64,000 nt of DNA from Stomorhina lunata. Lineage: Eukaryota > Arthropoda > Insecta > Diptera > Rhiniidae. The translations under genes were made by a program, and so were the position numbers. Below the pieces are notes generated by a model, which searched no databases, had not been told where the DNA came from, and saw nothing but the letters and a program-made list of their open reading frames with translations. Shown here one piece after another: positions 10,763-22,100 of this stretch; the first letter of the stretch is position 1; the number at the start of each line of letters is the position of its first letter. The stretch spans positions 50,433,380-50,497,379 of the forward strand of contig OW121743.1 of NCBI GenBank assembly GCA_933228675.1. The letters run 5' to 3'.

Positions 10763-12405
10763 GATTTTCGAAAAATTTCCTATAAATAGTAATTTTCGAA
10801 AAATTTCGAATAAATAGTGAATTTTCGAAAAATTTCCTATAAATAGTCAATTTTCGAAAAAATTCCTATAAATAGTCAATTTTCGAAAAAATTCCTGTAA
10901 ATAGTCAATTTTCGAAAAATTTCCTATAAATAGTGAATTTTCGAAAAATTTCCTATAAATAGTCAAATTTTGAAAAATTTCCTATAAAAAGTCAATTTTC
11001 GAAAAATTTCCTATAAATAGTCAATTTTCGAAAAATTCCTATAAATAGTCAATTTTCGAAAAATTTCCTATAAATAGACAATTTTCGAAAAATTTCCTAT
11101 AAATAGTAAATTTTCGAAAAATTTCCTATAAATAGTAAATTTTCGAAAAATTTCCTATAAATAGTAAATTTTCGAAAAATTTCCTATAAATAGTAAATTT
11201 TCGAAAAATTTCCTATAAATAGTAAATTTTCGAAAAATTTCCTATAAATAGTAAATTTTCGAAAAATTTCCTATAAATAGTAAATTTTGGAAAAATTTCC
11301 TATAAATAGTCACTTTTCGAAAAATTTCCTATAAATAGTCAATTTTCAAAAAATTTCCTATAAAAACTCAATTTTCGAAAAATTTCCTATAAATAGTCAA
11401 TTTTCGAAAAATTTGCTATAAATAGTCAATTTTCGAAAAATTTCCTATAAATAGTCAATTTTCGAAAATTTTCCTATAAATAGTCAATTTTCGAAAAATT
11501 TCCTATAAATAGTCAATTTTTGAAAAATTTCCTATAAATAGTCAATTTTCGAAAAATTTCCTATAAATAGTCAATTTTCGAAAAATTTCCTATAAAAAAT
11601 CAATTTCCGAAAAATTTCTTATAAAAAGTAAATTTTCGAAAAATTTCTTATAACTAGTTAATTTTCGAAAAATTTTCTATAAATAGTCAATTTTTGAAAA
11701 ATTTCCTATAAATAGTCAATTTTTGAAAATTTTCCTATAAATAGTCAATTTTTGAAAAACTTCCTATAAATAGTCAATTTTCGAAAAATTTCCTATAAAT
11801 AGTCAATTTTCGAAAAATTTCCTATAAATAGTCAATTTTCGAAAAATTTCCTATAAATAGTCAATTTTCGAAAAATTTCCTATAAATAGTCCATTTTCGA
11901 AAAATTTCCTATAAATAGTCAATTTTCGAACAATTTCCTATAAATAGTCAATTTTCGAAAAATTTCCTATAAATAGTCAATTTTCGAAAAATTTCCTATA
12001 AATAGTCAATTTTCGAAAAATTTCCTATAAATAGTCAATTTTCGAAAAATTTCCTATAAATAGTCTATTTTCGAAAAATTTCCTATAAATAGTCAATTTT
12101 TGAAAAATTTCCTATAAATAGTCAATTTTCGAAAAATTTTCTATAAATAGTCAATTTTTGAAAAATTTCCTATAAATAGTCAATTTTCGAAAAATTTCCT
12201 ATAAATAGTCAATTTTCGAAAAATTTCCTATAAATAGTCAATTTTCGAAAAATTTCCTATAAATAGTCAATTTTCGAAAAATTTCCTATAAATAGTCAAT
12301 TTTCGAAAAATTTCCTATAAATAGTCAATTTTCGAAAAATTTCCTATAAATAGTCAATTTTCGAAAAATTTCCTATAAATAGTCAATTTTCGAAAAATTT
12401 CCTAT
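10763..12405 (+). repeat. 29-bp satellite (Sat-2), left block
   Basis: About 56 tandem units of 29 bp with core TTCGAAAAATTTCCTATAAA followed by TAGTC. Most units are near-identical; variants include CTATAAAAA for CTATAAATA and GGAAAAA for CGAAAAA. The array is cut at 12405 by the BEL retrotransposon, which duplicated CCTAT from the satellite itself. Confidence 0.95.
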
Positions 12406-12693
12406 TGTTAAGACAATAGATATATGTCATAATATAAGTAAGGTGTCGTATAATGAATTACTAAACATTTATTGTGGGAACTACATACAACTTAAACAAT
12501 ACGAGAACTTTTGGTAACTCTAGAACAAATATTGGCAGACACTTGTCTCATTATTTTAAGTTTTTAAGTTTTTTATATTTTTGAAGTTGTCGAAAACGGT
12601 ATCCACCGTATTATAAAAAAAAAACAAAATTGAATTAACAATAAATTTTATAAAATAAAGTTTTGTTTTATTTAAATCGAATAAGACAATTCA
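12406..12693 (+). repeat. 5' LTR of the BEL/Pao element
   Basis: 288 bp, begins TGTTAAGACAATAG and ends AGACAATTCA. It contains AATAAA-type polyadenylation motifs near 12640 and a short inverted motif ACGGTATCCACCGT at about 12596. The match to the 3' LTR appears complete except for one A in the run near 12617. Confidence 0.95.
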
Positions 12694-12696
12694 TTT

Positions 12697-12708
12697 TGGC
12701 GCCCAACG
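12697..12708 (+). promoter_or_regulatory. Primer-binding site
   Basis: TGGCGCCCAACG begins three bases after the 5' LTR. TGG is complementary to the CCA end of a tRNA, as expected of a minus-strand primer site. I do not assign the tRNA species. Confidence 0.8.
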
Positions 12709-13413
12709 TAAAAGGAACAACTGATAAATAAAAAATAATTTTTAAAATTATTTTGCTGGTGGTGATTGGTGTTGCTGGTGGTGCTCTGTATTATTGGTGA
12801 TCATTACAACTGCTGGTGGCTTTTGGAGCTGTTTGTGGTCGAATTAACGTAAAATACTTGCAGTTCAATTGGCAAATCCCATCATAGCGTGTAAATACTA
12901 ATTCCTGGTGTTTTAAGTCGAAGGGGTACAATTTTTCAGTGCTAAGGAATTCGATAATGGTCAACGATAAGGTTGTATAAATTTATTTTTTGTATGTTCT
13001 AGTTGTACACATTCACACACACTTACCACATTCATATTCCAACTCATAAATACAAAACACACATTACCCTTTCTCCATAGTATCCTAACACATAATATAA
13101 AGATCCACCTTAGAAACCCTATACAAATATTACACATTTAATTTCTTTATATTTATAATCCAAACAATAAATCATTTAAATTTTTAAGAAATAATTTTAA
13201 AGAAATCTTTCTTTGCAACGTAAAATTCATTTCTAATCAGAGCTATATTTAAATTTAAACCAAATATCAGTTTATGAAATTTAAATTTGTTAGTTGATTG
13301 TTCAAATAAATGATAACTTATTAATAAAATATTGCGCTAAATTGAAATTATATATATCGAATACTTTAGGTTTGCTCTTTAACAAAAATATTATAAAAAA
13401 AAAAAAAATAATC

Positions 13414-16400
13414 ATGTCTGAGGCTGAAAACCTTTCAATGTTGCAAAAGCAACGATCATCAGCTAAGGGTAATATTACTCGTATAAAAAATATGTACGTT
13501 GATGGTTCTGCATCGCTGAATCAGATTGATCTGGAGTGTAGATTGGAAATTTTAAACTCTTATATAAAGCAACTGATGGCTTATCAAACTGAAATTGAAA
13601 AATTATGTCCAGAGGACAATAAACGTGGTGAGTTGGAAGAAATTTGCATTAGTTCTAAAGCATTATTGTTGTCGAAATTAAGTAATCGCAGAGCTAGTCT
13701 GGCTCATGATTGCACTGTAAGCATGCCATTTCCTCCAGCAAATCGTCTTCCTCATTTAAAAATACCCAAATTCAGCGGGAAATACTCAGAATATAAAAAT
13801 TTTATAACTTGCTTTAATAATTTGGTTCATGAGGATCCAACCTTGTCAACCATTGAAAAATTTAATCATCTAATAAATAGTCTTCAAGATGATGCGTTAC
13901 GCACAGTAAAATCCTTTCAAGTCAATGAGGAAAATTATGCTAGTGCCTTAAAGAGACTTTCTGAAAGGTATGATAATAATTGCCTGATATTCCAAGATCA
14001 TGTAGCATCGTTGTTTAATATTAAGAAAATGGAAAAGCCATGCGCCTCAAATTTAAGAAGTATAATAGATACAGTTTCAGCTGTTTTAGACTCGCTTTCT
14101 CATATAGGATCAGATAAGGATATAACAAATGCGTTAATAATTCATTTAGTGCTAACAAAATTAGATTCTATTTCAAAAGCTAAGTGGGATGAACAGTTAG
14201 ATTATAAAACACTGCCTAAATGGAGTGATTGTGCTTCTGTTCTAATTAAACGATGCCAATTTCTAGAAATCAATGAGGAATGTTTTACGAAGACTGAAAA
14301 TAGTACCAGCAGAAACGCTAGACCAAAGCATAATAATGCAAATGATAACTTTAGGGATAGAAAAAGTTCTACATTTTCGTTTACATGTGCTGACCAAAAG
14401 GTAGATGAATGTTCATTTTGTTCTGGCAAAGGGCATTTAATTCCTTCTTGTCAAATATTTGCAAGCATGACCACAAAACAAAGATTTGATTTTACAAAAA
14501 GAAAAGGATTATGTATAAACTGTTTGAAGTTTGGACACACTGTACGAAAATGTCGAGCTTCAAGGTGTAGTATATGCCAGAGACCACATCACATGTTATT
14601 ACACAATGATGAACTAGTTAAACAACTAGATAACGCTGCTATGAACAATAGTACAGCCCAATGGCCTTCAAACTCGAATGCTGCTAATAATAGTTCAGCT
14701 CAACGTAATCAAGCAACAACTCTGGTGGATAGCAGTGCTGCTCAACGTAACGAAATTTTTTCAAACTCTACTGGAGCTGTCAGTCGTAATATAGGACAGT
14801 TTTCAGTTTCGTCAGGAAGCGTGCCAAATACTCGAAGTGTTACGACTATGTGTACATATAGGGATGATCAACAAGTTATTTTAGCAACTGCCATTGTCCA
14901 ACTTAAAGACAAATCTGGAAACTATAAGCTTGCTCGAGTTCTGTTAGACTCAGGCTCACAGATTAATTTGGTGACAGAAGAGATAGCTCAACGCCTTGCA
15001 TTAAAACGATTTGATACTCATATGAATATAGTAGGGGTTGGAAATAATAACCGCAAACTAAAACATAGTATTGTTACTTATGTTAAATCTTGCATAAGTG
15101 AATACGAATTCAACGCTCAGTTTTACGTTATTAAGTCCATAACAAGTAGGCAACCAAAGGAAAGAATTAATAAAGATGATTTACAAATACCTGAAAATTA
15201 TATTTTGGCAGACCCACATTTTAACAAACCGCAAAAAATAGACATCTTGATTGGCGCAGAATCATTTTTCGAATTGATATCAGACGGACAAGTAAAGTTA
15301 GGACCTTCTTTACCTATTTTACAGAAAACTCGTCTTGGTTGGGTAGTTTCGGGCAAATATGAAGCAAGCTGCAATACAAAGATTAGTGTGTGCCACCATG
15401 TAGCAGGAAATGAACCAAATTTAGATTTTCTTGACAATTTGGTACAACAATTTTGGGAACTAGAGCAAGTGCCAACATGCTCTAAAATGACGGAAGAGCA
15501 AACGCTATGCGAACGCCATTATGACAAAACAACTTATCGTTTAGATGATGGACGATTCGAGGTAAGGCTGCCCTTCAAGACAGATCCAAGCATTTTAGGT
15601 AATTCGTATGAAATTGCAAAACGTCGGTTTCTTTATCTTGAACGTAGATTAGATAAGAAGCCCGAAATGAAAAAAATGTACGCAGACTTTATGAAAGAAT
15701 ACTTAAATCTTGGTCATATGTCGCCTACGAATAATGTTATTCCAAGTTTACCTCACTACTTTATTCCGCATCAATGCGTAATCAGAGCTCACAGTACCAC
15801 CACAAAGTTAAGAGTTGTATTTGATGCATCGTGTAAAACGACAACTCAGAAATCACTTAATGAAACTCTCATGATTGGTCCTACTATTCAGGACGATTTA
15901 TTTTCCATAGTGTTGAAATTTCGCTTAAATAAATTGGCCATTACAGCTGATATAACTAAGATGTATAGACAAGTGAGAATTCACAAAGATGATCGCAAGT
16001 TTCAACTGATTTTATGGCGAGAAAATTCTGAACAACCTATACAAATTTATGAATTAAATACTGTAACGTACGGTACTGCACCTGCGCCTTTTCTTGCTAT
16101 TAGGTGCTTAAAAGAAATAAGTGACGTTTTTAAAAATGTTTTTCCCTTGGGATCAACTGTTATTGCCAGTGATTTTTATGTTGATGATTTGCTCTCTGGA
16201 GCAGATGATATTGATACGTTAAAGCAAATTCAAAGTGAAACTACACAAATTTTAAACTCATGTGGTTTTTCGCTAACAAAATGGTACTCAAACTGTAAAG
16301 ATTTAAATAGTGATGAGCTCGTGAGGCATATAGAGTTTAATGATTCTGATTTAACAAGAGCGCTGGGAATTATGTGGAAGCCTAAAGAAGACATTTTATG

Positions 16401-17283
16401 TTTTCAACTAGAAAATATTTTTAATAATCTTCCCTCTACTAAACGTAATGTATTGTCCACTTCGTCCCGTTTATTTGATCCTCTTGGATTATTAGCTCCC
16501 ATTATAATCAAAGCAAAAATTATTTTACAAGAAATATGGGAACACAAACTGGATTGGGATGAAATAGTCCCTCAGAATATAGATTTAATGTGGCAAAATT
16601 TTAAATATGAATTATCACAGATTAATTCAATTGCAGTACCCCGATTTGTTGGTACAACATTAAACTCTAAGGTTAATGTGCACGGTTTTGCAGATGCATC
16701 AATGCGCGCATATGGTTGTTGCATTTATGTAAGTTTAGAAAATAAGACGTCACAATTGTTAGTAGCGAAATCTAAAGTTTCACCTTCGAAAAAAGTTAAT
16801 ACGCTACCGCGTCTAGAATTGTGTGCAGCACATTTACTGACGAAATTGTGGAATGCAGTAAAATCCAAATTATCAAAATTTGAAATAAATGAAATTGTAT
16901 TTTGGAGTGATTCAGAAATAGTACTTCATTGGATTAAAACTCATCCATCATCACTTCATACATTCGTTAGTAATCGCGTATCAGAGATTCAGCAAAAATC
17001 TGCCGAAGCTGTTTGGCGATATGTTCCATCAGCTCTCAACCCCGCAGATATAGTATCACGTGGATGCAACGTCAATGAACTAAAACAATCAATGTGGTTC
17101 ACTGGTCCACATTTCATAAAAGAAAATTCAGAAAATTGGCCAAAAAATAAACATATTGAACTTTCTCCAGAATCTCTAGCACTCGAAAAGAAGAAAACTG
17201 TGAATCTTGGAAACAAACGAATCACTCTTTTAAATACATTAAATTCGACAATGACTCAAGAAAATAGTAAAAAACAATTCTAA
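13414..17283 (+). CDS. BEL/Pao Gag-Pol polyprotein: gag, protease, RT and RNase H
   Basis: I start at the ATG at 13414 (MSEAENLSMLQ), the first good ATG in the frame; the frame itself is open from further upstream. It encodes 1289 residues. In order: coiled N-terminal gag segment; gag domain from about residue 112 (HLKIPKFSGKY) to 270; two CCHC zinc knuckles near 332 (CSFCSGKGHLIPSC) and 367 (CINCLKFGHTVRKC), then a third Cys-rich motif; aspartic protease with DSGSQ near 512; reverse transcriptase from about 797 (KLRVVFDAS) with the catalytic FYVDD near 922; RNase H with FADAS near 1092, SDSE near 1165 and NPADIVSRG near 1210. All expected catalytic motifs are present. The frame ends at a TAA (17281-17283), just where integrase continues in another frame. 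BEL elements normally have one ORF, so this is a break. Confidence 0.93.
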   Translation: MSEAENLSMLQKQRSSAKGNITRIKNMYVDGSASLNQIDLECRLEILNSYIKQLMAYQTEIEKLCPEDNKRGELEEICISSKALLLSKLSNRRASLAHDCTVSMPFPPANRLPHLKIPKFSGKYSEYKNFITCFNNLVHEDPTLSTIEKFNHLINSLQDDALRTVKSFQVNEENYASALKRLSERYDNNCLIFQDHVASLFNIKKMEKPCASNLRSIIDTVSAVLDSLSHIGSDKDITNALIIHLVLTKLDSISKAKWDEQLDYKTLPKWSDCASVLIKRCQFLEINEECFTKTENSTSRNARPKHNNANDNFRDRKSSTFSFTCADQKVDECSFCSGKGHLIPSCQIFASMTTKQRFDFTKRKGLCINCLKFGHTVRKCRASRCSICQRPHHMLLHNDELVKQLDNAAMNNSTAQWPSNSNAANNSSAQRNQATTLVDSSAAQRNEIFSNSTGAVSRNIGQFSVSSGSVPNTRSVTTMCTYRDDQQVILATAIVQLKDKSGNYKLARVLLDSGSQINLVTEEIAQRLALKRFDTHMNIVGVGNNNRKLKHSIVTYVKSCISEYEFNAQFYVIKSITSRQPKERINKDDLQIPENYILADPHFNKPQKIDILIGAESFFELISDGQVKLGPSLPILQKTRLGWVVSGKYEASCNTKISVCHHVAGNEPNLDFLDNLVQQFWELEQVPTCSKMTEEQTLCERHYDKTTYRLDDGRFEVRLPFKTDPSILGNSYEIAKRRFLYLERRLDKKPEMKKMYADFMKEYLNLGHMSPTNNVIPSLPHYFIPHQCVIRAHSTTTKLRVVFDASCKTTTQKSLNETLMIGPTIQDDLFSIVLKFRLNKLAITADITKMYRQVRIHKDDRKFQLILWRENSEQPIQIYELNTVTYGTAPAPFLAIRCLKEISDVFKNVFPLGSTVIASDFYVDDLLSGADDIDTLKQIQSETTQILNSCGFSLTKWYSNCKDLNSDELVRHIEFNDSDLTRALGIMWKPKEDILCFQLENIFNNLPSTKRNVLSTSSRLFDPLGLLAPIIIKAKIILQEIWEHKLDWDEIVPQNIDLMWQNFKYELSQINSIAVPRFVGTTLNSKVNVHGFADASMRAYGCCIYVSLENKTSQLLVAKSKVSPSKKVNTLPRLELCAAHLLTKLWNAVKSKLSKFEINEIVFWSDSEIVLHWIKTHPSSLHTFVSNRVSEIQQKSAEAVWRYVPSALNPADIVSRGCNVNELKQSMWFTGPHFIKENSENWPKNKHIELSPESLALEKKKTVNLGNKRITLLNTLNSTMTQENSKKQF

Positions 17284-18823
17284 TCAAATATTGAAAATGA
17301 TAGAAGAAAGATCTTCATACAATAAAGTAATTCGAATAGTTGCGTACATTTTGCGATTTGTAAGGGGTTTAAAAAATAAAGTTCCATTAGCAAGAAAAAA
17401 TAATGTTAAAATACTCCCTCTCAGTGTAAATGAGCTTAATTTTTCGTTTTTAAAAATAATAGAAATTATCCAAAGCGTCGAATTTCTAGAAGAGATTAGA
17501 ATATTGTCAAAATCGGCCTTGAAAAAGCAATCTATGATCCAAAAATTGAATCCATTTATACAAAAATTTTCTATTGATACTATTAGTTTTTCTTTGTTAC
17601 GAGTCGGTGGCCGTCTAAGTAAAAGTAGGCTGCCTTATGATTCTAAATATCCACTTATTTTAAAATCGAATTCGCATTTTATAAGAATATATTTCTTTAA
17701 TCTTCACAAAACAAATTGTCACGTGGGTCCTAAGGCCTTAGTGGGACTATCACGTGAAAGAATTTGGGTGATAAATGCTCGTAAACTAGCTCGAAAAACA
17801 GTAAACAGTTGTTTGTCTTGTTTTTATTTTCGACCGAAACTAGCTTCTCAAATCATGGCTGACCTTCCTCGTGATAGATTATTAGGTTGTCGGCCTTTTT
17901 GGGTGTGTGGTGTGGATTTGTGTGGCCCTGTTTTTACGACCTTAAAAATTAGAGGAAAGCCTCCTGTAAAAACTTATATTGCAGTATTTGTGTGCTTTGC
18001 TTCTAAGGCAGTGCATCTCGAAGCATTATCAGATTTGCAGACTGATACCTTTCTATCTACTTTAAATAGGTTCGTGGGCAGAAGGGGACTTCCCAAGAAA
18101 ATATGGTGCGACAACGCGACAAATTTTGTCGGAACCGCCAGACTGTGGAGCGAGAAGGACAGAGAACGAGTTCAGCAAGTAGCAGCGGAACAAGGCGTGG
18201 AATTTCAGTTCATACCGCCACGAGCACCGCACTTCGGAGGGTTGTGGGAAGCAGCGGTGAAGTCTGCGAAATCTCTACTGCTTCGAACAATAGGGAGAGC
18301 CAACCTAACGTTCGAAGAACTAACTACCGTTCTAGTAGACGTAGAAGCTGTACTCAATTCACGTCCAATAGTAGCCCTAACAGAAGATCCGAACGACGAA
18401 GAGGCTCTCACTCCCGGTCATTTATTAATCGGATGCTCGCTCAAGGCGCTGCCAGAGATCGAAGGACGAGGCAACAGGGACGGCTCCTTGAAGCGTTTTC
18501 GGCTACTGTCATCGCTCAAGGAACACTTTTGGGCTGTGTGGCAGCGGGACTATGTCCGGGACTTACAACAACGGGCCAAGTGGAGAACATGCAAAGAAAA
18601 TCTCAGAGTCGGAGACGTCGTTATCATCCACGAAGACAACATTCCTCCTCAGAAGTGGATTCTAGGCAGAATAGAAGGCGTCCAAAGCGGAAGCGATGGA
18701 ATGGTCAGAGTTGCCACGGTAAAAACCAAACAAGGCGTTTATAAGAGGCCAATACATAAGTTAGCTCCGCTTCCATTTGAAGAATTGCAAACTAATAGAA
18801 GTTTGCAAGGCGGGCGGTGTTAA
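17255..18823 (+). CDS. BEL/Pao integrase region, frame-shifted from Gag-Pol
   Basis: Frame open from 17255; the first ATG is at 17297. It encodes the His/Cys zinc domain (HKTNCH near 17703 and CLSC near 17812) and the integrase core. The DDE residues are in GVDLCGP (Asp codon 17915), WCDNATNF (18110) and GGLWEAAV (18248). The C-terminal domain is rich in W and basic residues (QKWILGRI) and ends at TAA 18821-18823, a few bases inside the 3' LTR. It is one frame away from the upstream ORF, and the two frames overlap in an A-rich stretch (17255-17283). One indel in the A run is the simplest cause, either real or an assembly error; programmed frameshifting is less likely. From about 18070 on the sequence is much richer in GC than the rest of the element. 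Confidence 0.9.
   Translation, partial: LKKIVKNNSNQILKMIEERSSYNKVIRIVAYILRFVRGLKNKVPLARKNNVKILPLSVNELNFSFLKIIEIIQSVEFLEEIRILSKSALKKQSMIQKLNPFIQKFSIDTISFSLLRVGGRLSKSRLPYDSKYPLILKSNSHFIRIYFFNLHKTNCHVGPKALVGLSRERIWVINARKLARKTVNSCLSCFYFRPKLASQIMADLPRDRLLGCRPFWVCGVDLCGPVFTTLKIRGKPPVKTYIAVFVCFASKAVHLEALSDLQTDTFLSTLNRFVGRRGLPKKIWCDNATNFVGTARLWSEKDRERVQQVAAEQGVEFQFIPPRAPHFGGLWEAAVKSAKSLLLRTIGRANLTFEELTTVLVDVEAVLNSRPIVALTEDPNDEEALTPGHLLIGCSLKALPEIEGRGNRDGSLKRFRLLSSLKEHFWAVWQRDYVRDLQQRAKWRTCKENLRVGDVVIIHEDNIPPQKWILGRIEGVQSGSDGMVRVATVKTKQGVYKRPIHKLAPLPFEELQTNRSLQGGRC
18807..18817 (+). promoter_or_regulatory. Polypurine tract of the BEL/Pao element
   Basis: AAGGCGGGCGG directly before the 3' LTR: purine-rich and in the position used to prime plus-strand synthesis. 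It is also the last part of the integrase coding frame. Confidence 0.65.
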
Positions 18824-19106
18824 GACAATAGATATATGTCATAATATAAGTAAGGTGTCGTATAATGAATTACTAAACATTTATTGTGGGAACTACATAC
18901 AACTTAAACAATACGAGAACTTTTGGTAACTCTAGAACAAATATTGGCAGACACTTGTCTCATTATTTTAAGTTTTTAAGTTTTTTATATTTTTGAAGTT
19001 GTCGAAAACGGTATCCACCGTATTATAAAAAAAAAAACAAAATTGAATTAACAATAAATTTTATAAAATAAAGTTTTGTTTTATTTAAATCGAATAAGAC
19101 AATTCA
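18818..19106 (+). repeat. 3' LTR of the BEL/Pao element
   Basis: 289 bp, TG...CA, identical to the 5' LTR by eye except for one extra A in the poly-A run near 19030. Followed by the CCTAT target duplication. Confidence 0.95.
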
Positions 19107-22100
19107 CCTATAAATAGTCAATTTTCGAAAAATTTCCTATAAATAGTCAATTTTCGAAAAATTTCCTATAAATAGTCAATTTTTGAAAAATTTCCTATAA
19201 ATAGTCAATTTTCGAAAAATTTCCTATAAATAGTCAATTTTCGAAAAATTTCCTATAAATAGTCAATTTTCGAAAAATTTCATATAAATAGTCAATTTTT
19301 CGAAAAATTTCCTATAAATAGTCAATTTTCGAAAAATTTCCTATAAATAGTCAATTTTCGAAAAATTTCCTATAAAAAGTCAATTTTCGAAAAATTTCCT
19401 ATAAATAGTAAATATTCGAAGAATTTCCTATAAATAGTAAATATTCGAAGAATTTCCTATAAATAGTCAATTTTTGAAAATTTTCCTATAAATAGTCAAT
19501 TTTTGAAAAATTTCCTATAAATAGTAAATTTTCGAAAATTTTCCTATAAATAGTCAATTCTCGAAAAATTTCCTATAAAAAGTCAATTTTCGAAAAATTT
19601 CCTATAAATAGTCAATTTTTGAAAAACTTCATATAAATAGTCAATTTCCAAAAAAATTTCCTATAAATAGTCAATTTTCGAAAAATTTCCTATAAATAGT
19701 CAATTTTTGAAAAATTTCATATAAATAGTCAATTTCCAAAAAAATTTCCCATAAATGGTCATTTTTCAAAAAATTTCCTATAATTAGTAAATTTCCGAAA
19801 AATTTTCTATAAATAGTAAATTTTGGAAAAATTTCTTATAAATAGTCAATTTTGGAAAAATTTCTTACAAATAGTAAATTTTGGAAAAATTTTCTATAAA
19901 TAGTAAATTTTGGAAAAATTTCCTATAAATAGTCAATTTTCGAAAAATTTCCTATAAATAGTCAATTTTTGAAAATTTTCCTATAAATAGTCAATTGTTG
20001 AAAAATTTCCTAAAAAAAAATTTTCGAAAAATTTTCTATAAATAGTCACTTTTCGAAAAATTTCCTATAAATAGTCAATTTTCAAAAAATTTCCTATAAA
20101 AATTCAATTTTCGAAAAATTTCCTATAAATAGTCAATTTTCGCAAAATTTGCTATAAATAGTCAATTTTCGAAAAATTTCCTATAAATAGTCAATTTTCG
20201 AAAATTTTCCTATAAATAGTCAATTTTCGAAAAATTTCCTATAAATAGTCAATTTTTGAAAAATTTCCTATAAATAGTCAATTTTCGAAAAATTTCCTAT
20301 AAATAGTCAATTTTCGAAAAATTTCCTATAAAAAATCAATTTTCGAAAAATTTCTTATAAAAAGTAAATTTTCGAAAAATTTCTTTTAACTAGTTAATTT
20401 TCGAAAAATTTTCTATAAATAGTCAATTTTTGAAAAATTTCCTATAAATAGTCAATTTTTGAAAAATTTCCTATAAATAGTCAATTTTCGAAAAATTTCC
20501 TATAAAAAGTCAATTTTCGAAAAATTTCCTATAAATAGTAAATTTTGGAAAAATTTCTTATAAATAGTAAATTTTGGAAAAATTTCCTATAAATAGTCAC
20601 TTTTCGAAAAATTTCCTATAAATAGTCAATTTTCAAAAAATTTCCTATAAAAACTCAATTTTCGAAAAATTTCCTATAAATAGTCAATTTTCGAAAAATT
20701 TGCTATAAATAGTCAATTTTCGAAAAATTTCCTATAAATAGTAAATTTTCGAAAATTTTCCTATAAATAGTCAATTTTCGAAAAATTTCCTATAAATAGT
20801 CAATTTTTGAAAAATTTCCTATAAATAGTCAATTTTCGAAAAATTTCCTATAAATAGTCAATTTTCGAAAAATTTCCTATAAATAGTCAATTTTTGAAAA
20901 ATTTCCTATAAATAGTCAATTTTCGAAAAATTTCCTATAAATAGTCAATTTTCGAAAAATTTCCTATAAAAAATCAATTTCCGAAAAATTTCCTATAAAT
21001 AGTAAATTTTCGAAAATTTTCCTATAAATAGTCAATTTTCGAAAAATTTCCTATAAATAGTCAATTTTTGAAAAATTTCCTATAAATAGTCAATTTTTGA
21101 AAATTTTCCTATAAATAGTCAATTTTTGAAAAACTTTCTATAAATAGTCAATTTTTGAAAAATTTCCTATAAATAGTCAATTTTTGAAAAATTTCCTATA
21201 AATAGTCAATTTTCGAAAAATTTCCTATAAATAGTCAATTTTTGAAAAATTTCCTATAAATAGTCAATTTTCGAAAAATTTCCTATAAATAGTCAATTTT
21301 CGAAAAATTTCCTATAAATAGTCAATTTTCGAAAAATTTTCTATAAATAGTCAATTTTCGAAAAATTTCCTATAAATAGTCAATTTTCGAAAAATTTCTT
21401 ATAAATAGTCAATTTTCGAAAAATTTCCTATAAATAGTCAATTTTCGAAAAATTTCCTATAAATAGTCAATTTTCGAAAAATTTCCTATAAAAAGTCAAT
21501 TTTCGAAAAATTTCCTATAAAAAGTCAATTTTCGAAAAATTTCCTATAAATAGTCAATTTTCGAAAAATTTCCTATAAATAGTAAATTTTGGAAAAATTT
21601 CTTATAAATAGTCAATTTTGGAAAAATTTCTTATAAATGGTAAATTTTGGAAAAATTTCCTATAAATAGTCACTTTTCGAAAAATTTCCTATAAATAGTC
21701 AATTTTCAAAAAATTTCCTATAAAAACTCAATTTTCGAAAAATTTCCTATAAATAGTCAATTTTCGAAAAATTTGCTATAAATAGTCAATTTTCGAAAAA
21801 TTTCCTATAAATAGTCAATTTTCGAAAATTTTCCTATAAATAGTCAATTTTCGAAAAATTTCCTATAAATAGTCAATTTTCGAAAAATTTCCTATAAATA
21901 GTCAATTTTCGAAAAATTTCCTATAAATAGTCAATTTTCGAAAAATTTCCTATAAATAGTCAATTTTCGAAAAATTTCCTATAAATAGTCAATTTTCGAA
22001 AAATTTCCTATAAATAGTCAATTTTCGAAAAATTTCCTATAAATAGTCAATTTTCGAAAAATTTCCTATAAATAGTCAATTTTCGAAAAATTTCCTATAA

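Larger units (their letters stand above)
12406..19106 (+). mobile_element. BEL/Pao LTR retrotransposon, recent insertion
   Basis: A 6.7-kb element with two LTRs of 288 and 289 bp (TG...CA), flanked by the 5-bp duplication CCTAT taken from the satellite unit (12401-12405 and 19107-19111). The LTRs appear identical apart from one A in a poly-A run, so insertion was recent. Order is LTR, primer-binding site, gag, protease, reverse transcriptase, RNase H, integrase, purine-rich tract, LTR, which is the BEL/Pao order. The coding region is interrupted by one reading-frame change near 17255-17283, so this copy, as assembled, would not make a continuous polyprotein. Confidence 0.95.

Noticed and set aside
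13294..13413. Upstream 40-codon extension of Gag-Pol
   Set aside because: It has no ATG in frame before 13414 and ends in an A-rich leader; the ATG at 13414 is the better start.
17255..17283. Programmed ribosomal frameshift in BEL
   Set aside because: BEL/Pao elements usually use a single frame, and the site is a simple A run prone to indels; error or lesion is more likely, though not excluded.
18103..18744. 213-codon frame overlapping integrase
   Set aside because: Low-complexity basic peptide in another frame of a GC-rich coding segment; integrase with its DDE residues is the real frame.
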